Assembly (NCBI GenBank): GCA_030035585.1
Contig: CM057462.1
Coordinates: 94,695,234-94,759,233 of the forward strand
Reading direction: 5' to 3'
DNA length: 64,000 nt
Source of the DNA: Dugong dugon
Lineage: Eukaryota; Chordata; Mammalia; Sirenia; Dugongidae
Positions 22,318-35,089 of the stretch are shown here, piece after piece. The notes below the pieces were generated by a model. That model searched no databases, was not told the origin of the DNA, and saw only the letters and a list, made by a program, of their open reading frames with translations. Both the position numbers and the translations under genes were made by a program. The stretch's first letter is position 1, and every line of letters begins with the position of its first letter.

Positions 22318-25300
22318 TCTTATAATAGTGGTCTTATACAATATTTGTCCTTCTATGACTCACTAGATTCACTCCACATCATGATCTCCAGCTTCCTCCA
22401 TGTTCTAAGATATTTCACGGCTTCATCGTTGTTCTTTATCATTGCATAATAGTCCACTGTGTGTATGTACCATAGTTTTTTTATCCATTCATCTGTTGAT
22501 GGGCATCTAGGTTGTTTCCATCTTTTTGCTATTGTGAACAGTGCTGCAGTGAACATGGGTGTGCATATATCTATTCGTGTGATGGCTCTTATTTCTCTAG
22601 GATATATTCCAAGGAGTAGGAGAGCTGGATCGTTTGGTACTTCTATTTCTAGCTTTTTAAGGAGATGCCAAATCAATTTCCAAAGTGGTTGTACCATTTT
22701 ACATTTCCACCAACAGTGTCTCCACAACCTCTCCAGCATTTATTATTTTGTGTTTTTTGGATTAATGCTAGCCTTGTTGGGGTGAGATGAAATCTCATTG
22801 TAATTTTGATTGGCATTTCTCTAATAGCTAATGATCGTGAGCATTTCTTCATGTGTCTGTTAGCCACCTGAATATCTTCTTTGGTGAAGTGCCTGTTCAT
22901 ATCCTTTGCTCATATTTTAGTTGGGTTATTTGTTTTTTTGTTGTTGAGGTTTTGCAGTATCTTTTAGATTTTAGAGATTAGACGCCGATCGGATTTGTCG
23001 TAGCCAAAAATTTTTTCCCAGTCTGTAGGTTGTCTTTTTACTTTTTGGGTGAAATCTTTTGATGACCGTAAGTGTTTGATTTTTTAGGAGCTCCTGTCTA
23101 TCTCGTCTCTCTTCTGGTGCTTGTGCATTGTTACTGATGGTTCCTATTGTGTTTCTGCCATGTGTTATGGCTCCTAGTGTTGTCCCTATTTTTTCTTCCA
23201 TGATCTTTATCATTTTTTATTTTAATTTTAAGTCTTTGATCCATTTTCGGTTAGTTTTTGTGCATGGTGTGAGTTATGGGTCTTGTTTCAGTTTTTTGCA
23301 GATGGAGATCCAGTTATGCCAGCACTGTTTGGTAAAGAGACTGTCTTTTCCCCAATTAATGAACTTTGGGCCTTTGTCAAATATCAGCTGCTCATAGGTG
23401 GATGAATTTATTTCCGGATTCTCAATTCCGTTTTATTGGTCTATGTGTCTGTTGTTGTACAAGTAACAGGCTGTTTTGACTACTATGGTGGTATAATAGG
23501 TTATAAATTCAAGTAGTGTGAGGCCTCCCACTTTGTTCTTCTTCTTCAGTAATGCTTTACTTATTCAGGGCCTCTTCCCTTTCCATATGAAGTTGGTGAT
23601 TTGTTTCTCCATCTCATTAAAAAATGCCGGTGGAATTTGGATTGGGATTGCATTGTAGCTGTAGATTGCTGTGGGTAGAATTGACATTTTCACAATGTTG
23701 AGTCTTCCTATCCATGAGCAAGGTATGTTTTTCCACTTATGCAGGTCTCGTTTGGTTTCTTGCAGTAGTGTCTTGTAGTTTTCATTGTCTAGATCTTCTA
23801 CATCTCTGGTTAGATTTATTCCTAAGTATTGTATCTTCTTGGGGGCTATTGTAAATGGTATTGATTTGGTGTTTTCCTCTTCAAGGTTCTCTTTAATGGT
23901 ATAAAGGAATCCAATTGATTTTTGTATGTTTATCTTATATCCTGAAACTTTGATGAAATCTTCTTTTAGTTCCAGTAGTTTTCTTGTGGCTTCTTTGGGG
24001 TTTTTTGTGTATAAGATCACATCATCTGAAAATAGAGATACTTTGACTTCTTCCCTATCCATCTGGATGCCCTTTATTTCTTTTTCTATCCTAATTGCTC
24101 TGGCTAGGCCCTTCAGCACAATGTTGAATAAGAGTGGTGATAAAGGACATCCTTGTCTGGTTCCCGTTCTCAAGGAGAATGCTTTCAAAGTCTCTCCATT
24201 TAGGGTGATGTTGGCTGTTGACGTTGTATAAATGCCCTTAATTATGTTGAGGAATTTCCCTTCTATTCCTATTTTGTTGAGAGTTTTTATCATGAATGGG
24301 TGTTGGACTTTGTCAAATGACTTTTCTGCATTGATTGATAAGATCCTGTGCTTCTAGTCTTTTGTTTTATTTATGCGATGGATTCCACAGATTGTTTTTC
24401 TAATGTCGAACCATCCCTGTGTACCTGGTATAAATCCCACCTGATGATGGTGAATTTTTTTTGATACGTTGCTGAATTTTATTGGCTAGAATTTTGTTGA
24501 GGATTTTTGTGTCAATGTTCATGAGGGATATTGGTGTAATTTTCTTTTTTGTGGTGTCTTTACCTGGTTTTGGTATCAGGGTTATGCTGGCTTCATAGAA
24601 TGAGTTTGGGAGTATTCCATCCTTTGTACCCCCTAAATACCTTTAGTAGTAGTGGTGTTAACTCTTCTCTGAAAGTTGGGTAGAATTCTCGAGTGAAACC
24701 ATCTGGCCCAGGGCTTTATTTTGTTGGGAGTTTTTTAATTACCTTTTCAATCTCTTCTTTTGTTATGGGTTTATTTAGTTGTTCTACCTCTGTTTGTGTT
24801 AGTTTAGGTAGGTAGAAATTTGTCCATTTCCTCTAGGTTTTCAAATTTGTTCAAGTACAATTTTTCATAGTATTCTTTTTGATTCTTTTAATTTCAGTTG
24901 GGTCTGTTGTGATAATCACCCATCTCATTTCTTGTACGGGTTATCTTCTTCCTCTCCTGTTTTTCTTTTGTTAGTTTGGCCCATGGTTTATCAATTTTGT
25001 TGATCTTTTCAAAGAACCAGCTTTTGGTCTTGTTAACTCTTTCAATTGTTTTTCTATTCTCTATTTCATTTAATTCTGCTCTAATTTTTATTATTTCTTT
25101 TCTTCTGGCGACTGAGGGCTTTTTTTGCTGCTGTCTTTCTATTTGTTCCAGTTGTGGGGTTAACGTTTTGATTATTGCCCTTTCTTGTTTTTGGATATGT
25201 GCATTTATTGCTATAAACTGACCCCTAAGCACTGCTTTTGCTGTGTCCCAAAGATTCTGGTAGGATGTGTTTTCATTCTCGCTTGATTCTATGGATTTCT

Positions 25301-26105
25301 TTATTCCATCCTTAATTTCTTCTATAACTTGAGCAAAGTGTTGTTCAGTTTCCATGTGTTTCATTTTTTTTTCCTGCTTTTTCTGTTGTTGATTTCTGCT
25401 TTTATGGCTTTATGGTCAGAAAAGATGCTTTGTAATATTCTGATGCTTTGGATTTTGTTAAGGCTTGCTTTATGGCCTAATACGTGGTCTATTCTGGAGA
25501 ATGTTCCATGAGCATTGGAAAAGAAAGTATACTTGGCTGCTGTTGGGTAGAGTGTTCGGTATATGTCTATGAGCTCAAGTTGGTTGATTGTAGCATTTAG
25601 CACTTCCATGTCTTTATAGAGCTTCTTTCTGGATGTTCTGTCCTTCACTGAAAGTTGTGTATTGAAGTCTCCTGCTACTATTGTGGAGCTGTCTCTCTCT
25701 CTTTTCAGTGCTGTTAGAGTTTGTTTCATGTATTTTGGAGTCCTGTTGTTGGGTGGGTAAATATTTATTATAGTTATGTCCTCCTGCTGTATTGACTCTT
25801 TAATCATTATATAGTGTCCTTCCTTATCCTTTGTGGTGGATTTTACTTTAAAGTCTATTTTGTCAGAGATTAATATTGTCACTCCTGCTGTTTTTTGAGT
25901 GTTGTTTGCTTGATATATATTTTTTGCCATCCTTTGAGGTTTAATTTGTTTGTGTCTTTAAGTCTAAGGTGTGTCTCTTCTAGGCAGCACGCAGACGAAT
26001 TGTGCTTTTTATCCAGTCTGCCACTGTCTGTCCCTTTATTGGTGCATTTAGTCCATTTACATTCTGCGTAGTTATTGATAGGTGTGAGTTTAATGCTGTC
26101 ATTTT
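22318..26105 (-). pseudogene. L1-C ORF2 remnant (endonuclease, reverse transcriptase, Cys-rich end)
   Basis: Pieces in order on the minus strand: the endonuclease (25930-25361, with ILISDKIDFKVKS, VAGDFNTQL and IFSDHKAI), a linker (25364-24894), the reverse transcriptase (24293-23565, with [19 protein letters not shown]) and the C-terminal Cys-rich region (22900-22353). The catalytic loop reads FSDDVILY instead of the usual F-A-D-D form. ORF2p normally nicks DNA and copies L1 RNA in place. Several shifts and stops separate the pieces. Confidence 0.88.
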
Positions 26106-26299
26106 GATGTCTTTTTGTATGTGTTCACAGTTTCTTTGTTCCACTTAGTTTATGTGTTGAGTCATTTTTCTTTTGTTCTGGGTTGATATCTGGTTGTTCT
26201 CTCCTGTGTTCTAGTGTTGGGTTGTTATCTGATGTTACTGATTTTCTAACTGGAGGACTCCGTTTAGTGTTTCTTGTAATTTTGGTTTGGTTTTTGCAA

Positions 26300-27241
26300 A
26301 TTCCCTAAACTTCTGTTTATCTGGAAATGCCCTAATTATGCCATCTTATTTGAGAGACAGTTTTCCTGGATACAAAATTTTTGGCTGGCAGTCTTTTCTC
26401 CTTCAAGGCTTTGTATATGCCATCCCATTGCCTTCTTGACCACATGGTTTCTGATAAATAGTCCAAGCTTATCCTTATTGACTCTCCTTTGTAGATGACT
26501 TTTCATTTATCCTTATCTGCACTTATAATTCTCTCTTAATCTTTGGTTTTGGGAAGTTTGATTATAATATGTCTTGGTGACTTTCTTTTGGGATCTGCCT
26601 TATGTGCAGTTCGATGAGCATCTTGGGTAGATACCTTGTCATCTTTCATGATATCAGGGAAGTTTTCTGCCCGCAAATCTTCAACAATTCTCTTTGCATT
26701 TTCTGTTATGCCCCCGCCCCCCACCCCATTCTGGTACTCCAGTGACTCGTAGGTTATTCCTCTTGATAGAGTCCCACGTAATTCTTAGGGTTTCTTCATT
26801 TTTTAAAATCTTTTATCTGATTTTTCCTCAAATAAGTTGGTGTCAAGTGCTTTATCTTCAGTCTCACTAATTCTGACTTCCATTGCCTCAATTCTGCTCC
26901 TATGTCTTTCTGTTGAGTTGTCTAATTCTGTAATTTTATTGTTAATCTTCTGGATTTGTGATTGCTGTCTCTGTGGATTCTTGCAGCCTGTTAAATTTGT
27001 CATTATACTCTTCTCTAATCTTTTTAATTTCCTGTATTGTGTGTTCTGCATTTTGCTTAATTTCCTTCCTAATTTCTTGATGAGTTCTGTATATTAATCT
27101 TTTGTATTCTGTGTCTGGTAATTCCAAGAAATTTTTCTCCTCTGGAAAATTTCTAGATTCTTTATTTTGGGAGCTTGCTGATGCCATCATGGATTGCCTC
27201 TTTATGTGATTTGATATTGACTGTTGTCTCCGAGCCATCAA
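26300..27241 (-). pseudogene. L1-C ORF1 remnant
   Basis: 27241-26803 encodes a start region and a Gln/Glu/Lys-rich coiled-coil segment (KKIREEYNDKFNRLQ, then a heptad-like part). 26724-26536 encodes part of the RNA-binding core (KRKSPRHIIIKLPKTKD). A G-rich run at 26706-26728 sits at the break between them. ORF1p is the RNA-binding trimer of the L1 particle. Confidence 0.82.
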
Positions 27242-28633
27242 TAAGTTATTATATTTATTTATTTAATGTTTGCTTAGTGTGTCCTAGCTTCTTGTTTTGT
27301 TTTGATATGCTCACATAGGCTGCTTGTATGAGCTAGTTTGATTATTGGCACCTTTGAGGCTCTAGTGTCCTGTCACCAGGTAGTTAGATCTGTTTCTAGG
27401 TATGTGAGCTCAGGAGTCCACCCACTCCTCCTTATGGATTTAGCTCATGTACCCAGGTAGATAGCCACCAGGTGTGTGGTATAGGCTCTCACTTACAGTC
27501 CTGGACAGACATGGGTGATTGGTGTAGGCACAGGCATGTGACTGCAGCAGGGGGACACACTCTGAGCAAGGCAGGGGGCAGATGGTCGCACCCGAGTGTC
27601 CAGGAGGAAGGCATGTCCCTGTTCCCTTGAGCACGTAGGTGGGTGGGTTTGCAGCTGGACTATGAGCACCTAATTCTGTTGGCTGTAAGGACTGGGGAGC
27701 ACCTCTTATTCATTGGCCCCTACTGCAGGTGGCTACGTGGCGTGGGTGGAGTCACCAGTCCTCAGGCCCCTGATGTGGGTAGGTGAATACCCTGCTTAAT
27801 AGGCCAGGCAGCGTCAAATGTCAAGAACCTGCCACTTCACAGCCGAAACAGTGGAAGTTAGATGGCTGGTATATACCCTGTTGCACTCTGGTAACGAGGG
27901 CCTACGCTGTTGAGGTGGGCCCACACAAATCTATGCAGGAGGAAAGGCACTCAAAGTCCATGGATCCCTTATGCCTGTGCGTAAGCAAAGGAGTTGTGCC
28001 TACCCTGGGTTCCTGGCTTATGGGAGCCAGCAGTTTATTTTTTCCTCTGTTTGTTAGTTTGTTTACTCTCCAAGGCAGGAAGAATGGCTCCGGGCATTGT
28101 ACGGATCCTACTTCCAGCCCAGGGGACTTGGCAATTGCTGAAGCCAGTCTGGGACCCAGTGCAGAGCAGGGAGCAGGGAGCAGGGAGCAGGGAGGTAAAT
28201 GGGAGAGAGGTTTTTCCCTAAAGGGGGTGTTTTTGATCCACGTGGTAGGCCATACGCAATTACTTATCTTTCGCCAATCCAGTGCTGCTTCTCACTGGTT
28301 CTGGGTGGCCCTGTAGACTCTCTGGCGCTGGGTCTCTCCTGGTGGAGAAAATATGCCTCCCGAGCATGGCTGCTTGCCTGCCCGACCGCTCACCTGTGGG
28401 CTGCTCAGGCCTGAAGGGCTCAGGCTCTCTCTGGCTCAAGTCTGGCAACTCCTCGCTACTTCCAAACTGTCTCTCCCTCCCCCTGCTGCTCAGTCTGGTT
28501 CCTGAACTCTGTCTTTGATGTCCAGGGCTCCCAGATTGCCATATATAATCAATTCATTTGGTTTTTTCAGGTCTTTGTTGTAAGAGGGTCCACCAGAAGC
28601 ATCTGTCTGTGCTGCCATCTTGGCCCTGCCTCC
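27242..28633 (-). promoter_or_regulatory. L1-C 5'UTR (internal promoter region)
   Basis: This GC-richer 1.4-kb leader starts at the L1 5' end. It includes a short 7-bp tandem repeat (agcaggg units near 28165-28192). L1 5'UTRs carry an internal RNA polymerase II promoter; that role is inferred from position. Frames read inside it (such as 27783-28316 on the + strand) are incidental. Confidence 0.6.
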
Positions 28634-31560
28634 TCTTTGCCCACTTTTTAATTGGATTATTCATCTTCTTGTTATAGAGGTGTTGGATTTTCCTATAGAT
28701 TTTGGAAATAAGACATTTGTTTGATATGTCATAGCAAAAAAAATTTTCCCAGTCTGTAGTTTCTCTTTTTAATCTTTTGGTGAAGTCTTTTGATTTTATA
28801 GTTTTTGGTTTTATATTTAGGTCTTTGATCCATTTTGAATTAGTTTCTGTGTATGGTGTGAGGTGTAGATCCTGTTTCACTTTTTTGCAGATGGACATCC
28901 AGTTTTGCCAGCATCTTTGTTAAAAGTATTGCTTTTTCTCCCTTTAATGTACTTAGGGTCTTTGTTGAATATCAGGTGACCGTAGGTGGATGGCCTTACA
29001 TCTGGGTTCTTGATTCTGTTCCATTGGTCAACGTGTCTGTCATTGTACCAGTACCAGGCTATTTTAACTACTGTAGCTGTATAGTAGGTGCTGAGGTCAG
29101 GTAGTGTGAGTCCTCCTGCTTTATTCTTCAGTAGTGCTTTATTCATCTGGGGCCTCTTTCTTTTCCATATATAGTTAATAATTAGTTTTTCCATCTCTTT
29201 AAAGAATGCTGTTGATACTTGGATCAAGACTGCATTGTAGTTGTAGATTCCTTTGCGTTGAATTGACATTTTCATAATGTTGAGTCCACCTATCCATGAG
29301 CATGGTATGTTTTTCCATTTATGTAGGTCTCTTTTGGTTTCTTTAAGAAGTGTTTGGTAGTTTTCTTTCTATAGGGCTTTTATATCTCTGTTTAGATTTC
29401 TTTCTAAGTATTTTTTTTTTTAGGGTTTATTATAAATGATATTGCTTTCCCAATTTCCTTTTCATAGTTCTCTTTATTGGTGTATAGGAAACCAACTGAT
29501 TTTTCTGTGTTTATCTTGTATCCTGCTACTCTGTTGAACCTTTCTATTAGTTCCAGTAGTTTTCTTGTGGAGTCTTTTGGGTTTTCTATGTATAGTATCA
29601 GATCATCTGCAAATAGGGATAGTTTTACATCTTCCTTACCAATTTGGATGCCTTTATTTCTTTTCCTTTCCTTATTGCTCTATCTAGGTCTTCCAGCATA
29701 ATGTTAAATTCTCAGGGAGAATGCTTCAGCCTCTCTCTGTTGAGAATGATGTTCGCTGTTGGTTTTGCATGGATGCCCTTTATTATGTTGAGGAATTTCC
29801 CTTCTATTCCTATTTTATTGAGGGTTTTTATCAGGAAATGGTATTGAACTTTATCAAATGCCTTTTTTGCATTGATTGAGATGATCATATGATTCTTTTG
29901 ATTTATGTATATGGTGGATTACATTGATTGATTTTCTAATGTTGAACCATCCTTGCATACCTGGTATGAATCCCAATTGATCATGGTATATTATTTTTTT
30001 GATATGATGCTGAATTCTATTGGCTAGAATTGTTTTGAGAATTTTTGTATCTATATTCATGAGGGATATTGGTCTGTAATTTTCTTTTGTTGTGGTGTGT
30101 TTGCCTGGTTTTGGTATGAAGGTTATGCTGGTTTCATAGAATGAATTTGGAAGTATCTCCTCCTTTTCTATGTTCTGAAATAGTTTGAGTAGTACTGGCA
30201 TGAACTCTTTGAATGCTTGGTGGAATTCTCCAGTGAACCATCTGGGCTAGGGCTTTTTTGTTGTTGAGAGTTTTTTTTTTTTTATTACGTTTTCAATCTC
30301 TTCTCTTGTTATTGGTTTGTTCAGATTTTTGACCTCAGTTTGTAAATTTTTCCGTTTCCTCTAGATTTTCAAATTTCTTGGAGCATTGTTTTTCATAGTA
30401 CTCTTTTGTGATCCTTTGTATTCAGTTGGGTTTGTTGTAACGTCTCCTATTTCATTTATTATTTATTTGTTTCCTCTCCTGTTTTTCTTTTGTCAGTTTG
30501 GCCAGTGGTTTGTGGATTTTGTTGACCTTTTCAAAGAACCAACTTTGGGTTTTGTTGATTCTTTCTATTGTTTTTCTGTACTCTATTTCATTTATTTCTG
30601 CTCTAATCTTTGTTATTTCCTTTCTTCTGGTAGCTGTGGGCTTCTTTTGCTGTTCTTTTTCTATTTGTTTGAGTTGTGTAGCTAATGTTTGAATTTTCTC
30701 CCTGTCTTTTTTTTTTTTTTTACGTGTACATCTATTGCTATAAATTGACTTTTGAGCACTACCTTGGCTGTGCCCCAAAGGTTTTGGTAATATGTGTTTT
30801 CATTCTTGTTTGATTCAAGTAATTTTTTGACTCCGTCTTTGATTTCTTCTATTACCCAGTGGTTTTTAAGGAAAATGTTATTCAGTTTCTGTGTATTTGA
30901 TTTTTTTTCCTTACTCTTCCTGTTATTAAATTCTTCTCTTATGGCATTATGGTCAGAGAACATGATTTGTACTATCTCAATGTTTTGGATTTTGTTGAGG
31001 GTTCCATTGTGGCCTAAGGCGTGGTTTATCCCTGGAAAATGTTACACGCACATTTGAAAAGAATGTATATTTTGCTGCTGTTGAGTGGAGTGTTCTACAT
31101 ATGTTTATGAGATCAAGTTGGTTGATTGTGGCCTTTATATCTTCTGTATCTTTGTTGATTTTCTTTCTAGGTGTTCTGTCCTTTATCAAGAGTGGTGTGT
31201 TGAAATCTCCTATTATTGTAGCATTGTCAGTTTCTCTTTTCAGTGCTGTTAGAGTTTGCTTTATGTATTTTGTGGCCCTGCCATTGGGTGAATAGATATT
31301 TATTATGGTTTTGTCTTCATGGTGGATTTTCCCTTTGATCATTATATAATGTCCTTCCTTGTCTTTTACGGTGGATTTTGCCTTAAGATCTATTTTATCT
31401 GAGATTAGTATTGCCATTGCTACTCTTGTTTGGTTGGTGTTTGCTTGATATATTTTTTTTCCATCCTTTGATTTTTAATATATTTATGTCTCTTTTCTGT
31501 GATGTGACTCATAGACAGCATATTGATGGGTTCTTTTTTAAAAATACATTCTGTTGCTCT
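28634..31560 (-). pseudogene. L1-B ORF2 remnant (main part)
   Basis: On the minus strand: endonuclease (31417-30977, MAILISDKIDLKAKS), a middle part (30963-30452), reverse transcriptase pieces (30201-29854, with [17 protein letters not shown]) and a catalytic loop that reads FADDLILY near 29600-29625. A thumb part (29275-28877) follows. It is interrupted at 28634 by L1-C and continues at 21334. It is broken by many shifts. Confidence 0.86.
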
Positions 31561-31652
31561 CTATCTCTTTATGGGTTCATTTAAGCCATTTACATTCATC
31601 GTGATTATCTATAGGTGTGAGTTGATTGCTGTCATTTTGTACTAATTTTTTT

Positions 31653-31681
31653 TTGTGTGTGTGTGTGTGTGTGTGTGTGGT
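31653..31681. repeat. (TG)n microsatellite
   Basis: About 13 pure TG units lie after a T-run inside the L1-B inter-ORF region. Confidence 0.85.
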
Positions 31682-32065
31682 GCTGATGTTTTCTTTGTTC
31701 CTCTTACTCTCCTGATCTGACTTCCTTTTTTTGTGGATTTTTTTTTTTTTTTTGTCTTTCATTTTTGTAGATTTTATGTTTACTGTGAGTTGATGTTTTT
31801 CTTCTTTATTTTGATGAGTTAGTTTTTTAACTTTCTTTGTGGTTACCTTGAAATTCACCCCTGTCTTCGTAAGTTGGAACCAGTCTTTTATTACTTGATA
31901 TTGGCTTGACTTCCTCTCCATTTGAAAGTTCTATACGTACACCTTTTATTCCTTCTTTTATTGTTCTGACATTGTCATTTACAGATTGCTGTCTCTGTTT
32001 TTCTGTTGTAAATCTTTTAGCTTTGTTTTATCCTTGAGAGTTCATTAGCTAGGTTGGTATCTGGC

Positions 32066-32589
32066 TGTGTTACTCGTCTAGTGCTACTGTAACAGAAATG
32101 TCACAAGTGGATGGCTTCAACAAAGAGATGTTTATTCTTTCATGGTGTAGGAGGCTAGTAGTCCAAATTCAGGATGCCAGCTCCAGGGGAAGACTTTCTT
32201 TCTCTGTCGGCTCTAGGAGAAAGTCCTTGTCATTAATATTCCCTACGGTTGAGGAGCTTCTCAGAGCAGGGACCCCGTGTCCAAAGAACATGCTATTCTC
32301 CTGGGTCTTATTTCTTGGTGGTATGAGGTCCCCATGTTACTCTGCTTGCTTCTGGCTTTTATATCTCAAAAGAGATTGGCTTTAGACACAATCTAATCTT
32401 GTAGATTGAGTTCTGCCTCATTAACATAATGACAACTAATCCCATCTTATTAACATCATAGAGACAGGATTTACAACACATAGGAAAATCACATCAGATG
32501 ACAAAATGGTGGACAATCACACAATACTTGGAATCAGGGCCCAGCCAAGTTGACACACATTTTTGGGGGACACAATTCAATTCATAATA
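32066..32589 (-). mobile_element. Solo MaLR-type LTR inserted in L1-B
   Basis: The 524-bp unit has TG...CA-type ends on the minus strand and the MaLR end motif (complement of 'cacaagtggatggcttcaac'). It is flanked by the 5-bp repeat 'ctggc' at 32061-32065 and 32590-32594. Five-base duplications are typical of ERVL-MaLR elements. It is related to the LTRs at 34656 and 42808. No internal region is present. Confidence 0.85.
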
Positions 32590-32599
32590 CTGGCTGTCT

Positions 32600-33690
32600 T
32601 GTGTTCCGGATTCAGGTTGTTGTCTGATGTTGTTTGTTCTCTAACCAAAGGACTCTGTTTAATAAATCTTGTAAGTTTGGTTTGGTATTTACATATTCCC
32701 TTAATTTCTGTTTATCTGGAAATGTACTAACATCACCATCATATTTGAGCAAGAATTTGCAGGATATATTATTCTTGGTTGGCAATTTTTTTCTTTCAAG
32801 GTTTTATATATGTCGTATCATTGCTTTCTTGCCTGAATGGTTTCTGCCAAGTAATCAGAGCTTAGTCTAATTGTTTCCCATTTGTATGTGAGTTTTCAGT
32901 TTTCTAGAGCTGTTCTCAGGATTCTTTGTTTTTGGTTTTGGCGAGTATGATTACGATATGTCTTGTTGACTTTTTTATGGGGTCTATTCTATATGGCATT
33001 TGTTGAGCTTGGATGGTCAGCTTTTCATCTTTCATGATATTAGGGAAGTTTTCTGTCAGCAAATCTTCAATGATCCTCTCTGTTTTTTCCGTTTTTCTCC
33101 TCCTCTTCTGGAACTCCGGTCATGTGCAAATTTTTGTGCTTGATTTTATCCCATAATTCCCAGGTTTTCTTCACTTTTTTCTCTGATTTTTCCTCAAACA
33201 CAGTGGTATCCAGGGATTTGTCTTCGGTTTCACTGATCATGTCTTCCGTTGTTTCAGATTTGCTTCTAAAACCTTCTATTGCACTGTCCATTTCTGAAAT
33301 GTTGTAGTTTATCTTTTGGATTTCTAATTGTTGTTTTTATATGATTTCTAGTTGTTTATTTGTTTTGACATTTTGTTTCTGTATTATTTTCCTGAATTCT
33401 TCCATTGCTTTCTTCGTGTTTTCCCTGATTTTGTCTGTATTTTTCATGATTTTGTCTATTTTTTCCTTATTTTTGTCTGTCTTTTCCTTCATCTCTTTCC
33501 TCTTCTCTTGGAGAACCCTGAATATTAGTGGTTTGAATTCTGTATCAGGTAGTTCCAGTGCCTTTTCTTCTACTGGAAGGTCATCTGGTGTTTTATTTTG
33601 GTCGCCTACTGTAGTCATCCTGTCCTGTTTTTTAATATGTTTTGATATTGTCTTCTGTCTCTGGGACATTCAGGAATTATTTTCTTCATT
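32600..33690 (-). pseudogene. L1-B ORF1 remnant
   Basis: 33669-33337 encodes the N-terminal part and a long coiled coil with repeated K/E/D/I heptads (RKEMKEKTDKNKEKIDKI). 33291-33067 continues it (SETTEDMISETEDKSLDT and WDKIKHKNLHMTGVPE). The RNA-binding end lies at 32870-32630 in broken frames. A short run of near-identical heptads at 33430-33500 looks like small in-frame expansion. Confidence 0.8.
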
Positions 33691-33956
33691 TGTTGATTGT
33701 TTTGTCCTGCTTTTTTGATTTATTTGGTTATGTCTGGGCAGGCAGGCTGGGTGTGTTTTGTTACATGTCTGTGGGCACAATACTTATCATCACTTTGCCC
33801 AGGTGGGCAGGGCCAGACTCTCAGCTGTGGTGCAGCAGGGCAGGTCCAATAGAGGGTAGGACAGGGATGGGGGCAGTGCTGGGTGGGGTCTGAGGGTCTG
33901 CACCAGTGCCACTCGTGTGTGCCAGGCTTGGTGCACAACTCTTTTGCCACATTTTC

Positions 33957-34655
33957 CTGGAAATATCCTAGTAGCGATTCTGTATAATAGTTCTTAGAAC
34001 TGGAAGCTACCTCCTAAAGAAATCTTGTTTCTCTAGTGCTTCAGACAGATAAAATTCTCCCTTTTATAGGCAAGGTGGCCTATCTTAGAAAGTGAACTGC
34101 TTTATTACATTCAACAAGTGGTCCTGGTCCTACTTGTAGCTTAAATTTATTTTGTCCATAGTTCTTCTCCCTAATCCACTTTTCTGACTTTCCTATTTTG
34201 GTTAATGGTACCTTTTTCTAGAAACAGAAGCTCAAAATTGAGTGTCATTTTATATTCTCTATCCAACAACATAAAATGGTTGATTTCCTGCCAATTTTGC
34301 CTTCTTAACACAGTGGTTCTCAACCCTGGCATGCATGAGAGTCAACTGTGGAGCCTTTAAAAAATATAACTCCTGAAATCCATCCTTGCATATGTCAGGG
34401 TGTATCCTTATTTTGTGTTATGAAATTTTCATATATACCGAAGAATAAATATAATGTAAATTATAAAAATAAAGTATAAAATATAATAAAGATGATTTTG
34501 TTTATCTTCCACCTAGCTCAAAAAACAGAACATTATACATACTGCTGGAACTTCCTCAATACTCCTGGTCTATGACTTTGTTCTTCCTCCCTTCAAGGGT
34601 GATTCGTATTCTGAATGTTGTATTTAACTTTTGCTTGGACTTTGTTATTGTTTTA
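33957..34655. other. Old sequence with a probable hAT fragment
   Basis: About 34312-34400 ('cagtggttctcaaccctgg') resembles the terminal part of an old hAT-Charlie-type element. The rest is AT-rich and featureless. Confidence 0.4.
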
Positions 34656-35081
34656 TGTTATGGATTGACTAGTGTCCCTCCAAAATATTTGTTTTAAATT
34701 CCTAACCCCTATACTTCTGGATGTGATCTCATTTGGGAATAGGGTTTTCTTTGTTGTGTTAATGAGGCCATATCAGGGTAGGGTGTGTTTTAAGTCAGTC
34801 ACCTTTGAGATATAAAATGAGCAGATTAGGCACAGAGAAGCAAGCAGAGATGGGGGCAAATAGATGCCACACGACATGAAGATTGCCAAGAAATCGAGGA
34901 ACAGAAGCTGAAAAAAGACAAGAATCTCCCTCCAGAGCCGACGGAGAGGGAAAGCTTTCCCATAGAGCCAGTTCCCTGAATTTGGACTTCTAGTCTCTTA
35001 AACTGTAAGAAAGTAAATTTCTGTTTGTTAAAGCCACCCAGTTGTGGTATTTCTGTTATAGCAGCACCAGATGACTAGACC
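34656..35081 (+). mobile_element. MaLR-type solo LTR
   Basis: It starts 'tgttatggattg', contains the family block 'gaatttggacttctagtctc' and ends with 'ggtatttctgttatagcagc' and 'accagatgactag'. It is shorter than the related LTR at 42808, so it is older or internally deleted. No duplication was resolved. Confidence 0.8.
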
Positions 35082-35089
35082 TTTTTTTA

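Larger units (their letters stand above)
21335..28633 (-). mobile_element. L1-C: full-length L1 inserted in L1-B
   Basis: On the minus strand it begins at a typical L1 5' end ('aggaggcagggccaagatgg' near 28633) and carries a 1.4-kb 5'UTR. ORF1, ORF2, a 3'UTR and an A-rich tail ending at about 21335 follow. The length is 7.3 kb. The flanking ORF2 sequence of L1-B is continuous across it, with only a short possible duplication ('tcttt'). Both frames contain stops and shifts. Confidence 0.9.
19609..33939 (-). mobile_element. L1-B: long L1 carrying nested insertions
   Basis: The whole block is bounded by the 17-bp direct repeat 'tcttttgccacattttc' at 19592-19608 and 33940-33956. On the minus strand it holds part of a 5'UTR (33939-33690), ORF1, the inter-ORF region, ORF2 and a 3'UTR (to 19762). 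About 150 extra bases derived from an RTE 3' end follow. L1-C (21335-28633) and an LTR (32066-32589) were inserted later. Without them it is about 6.5 kb. The 5' end lacks the usual L1 start seen in L1-C, L1-E and L1-F, so it is slightly 5'-truncated. Confidence 0.88.

Noticed and set aside
27783..28316. 177-codon + strand open frame
   Set aside because: It lies antisense within the L1-C 5'UTR, which is GC-richer and so has fewer stops. It has no domain, no splice sites and no match in codon use.
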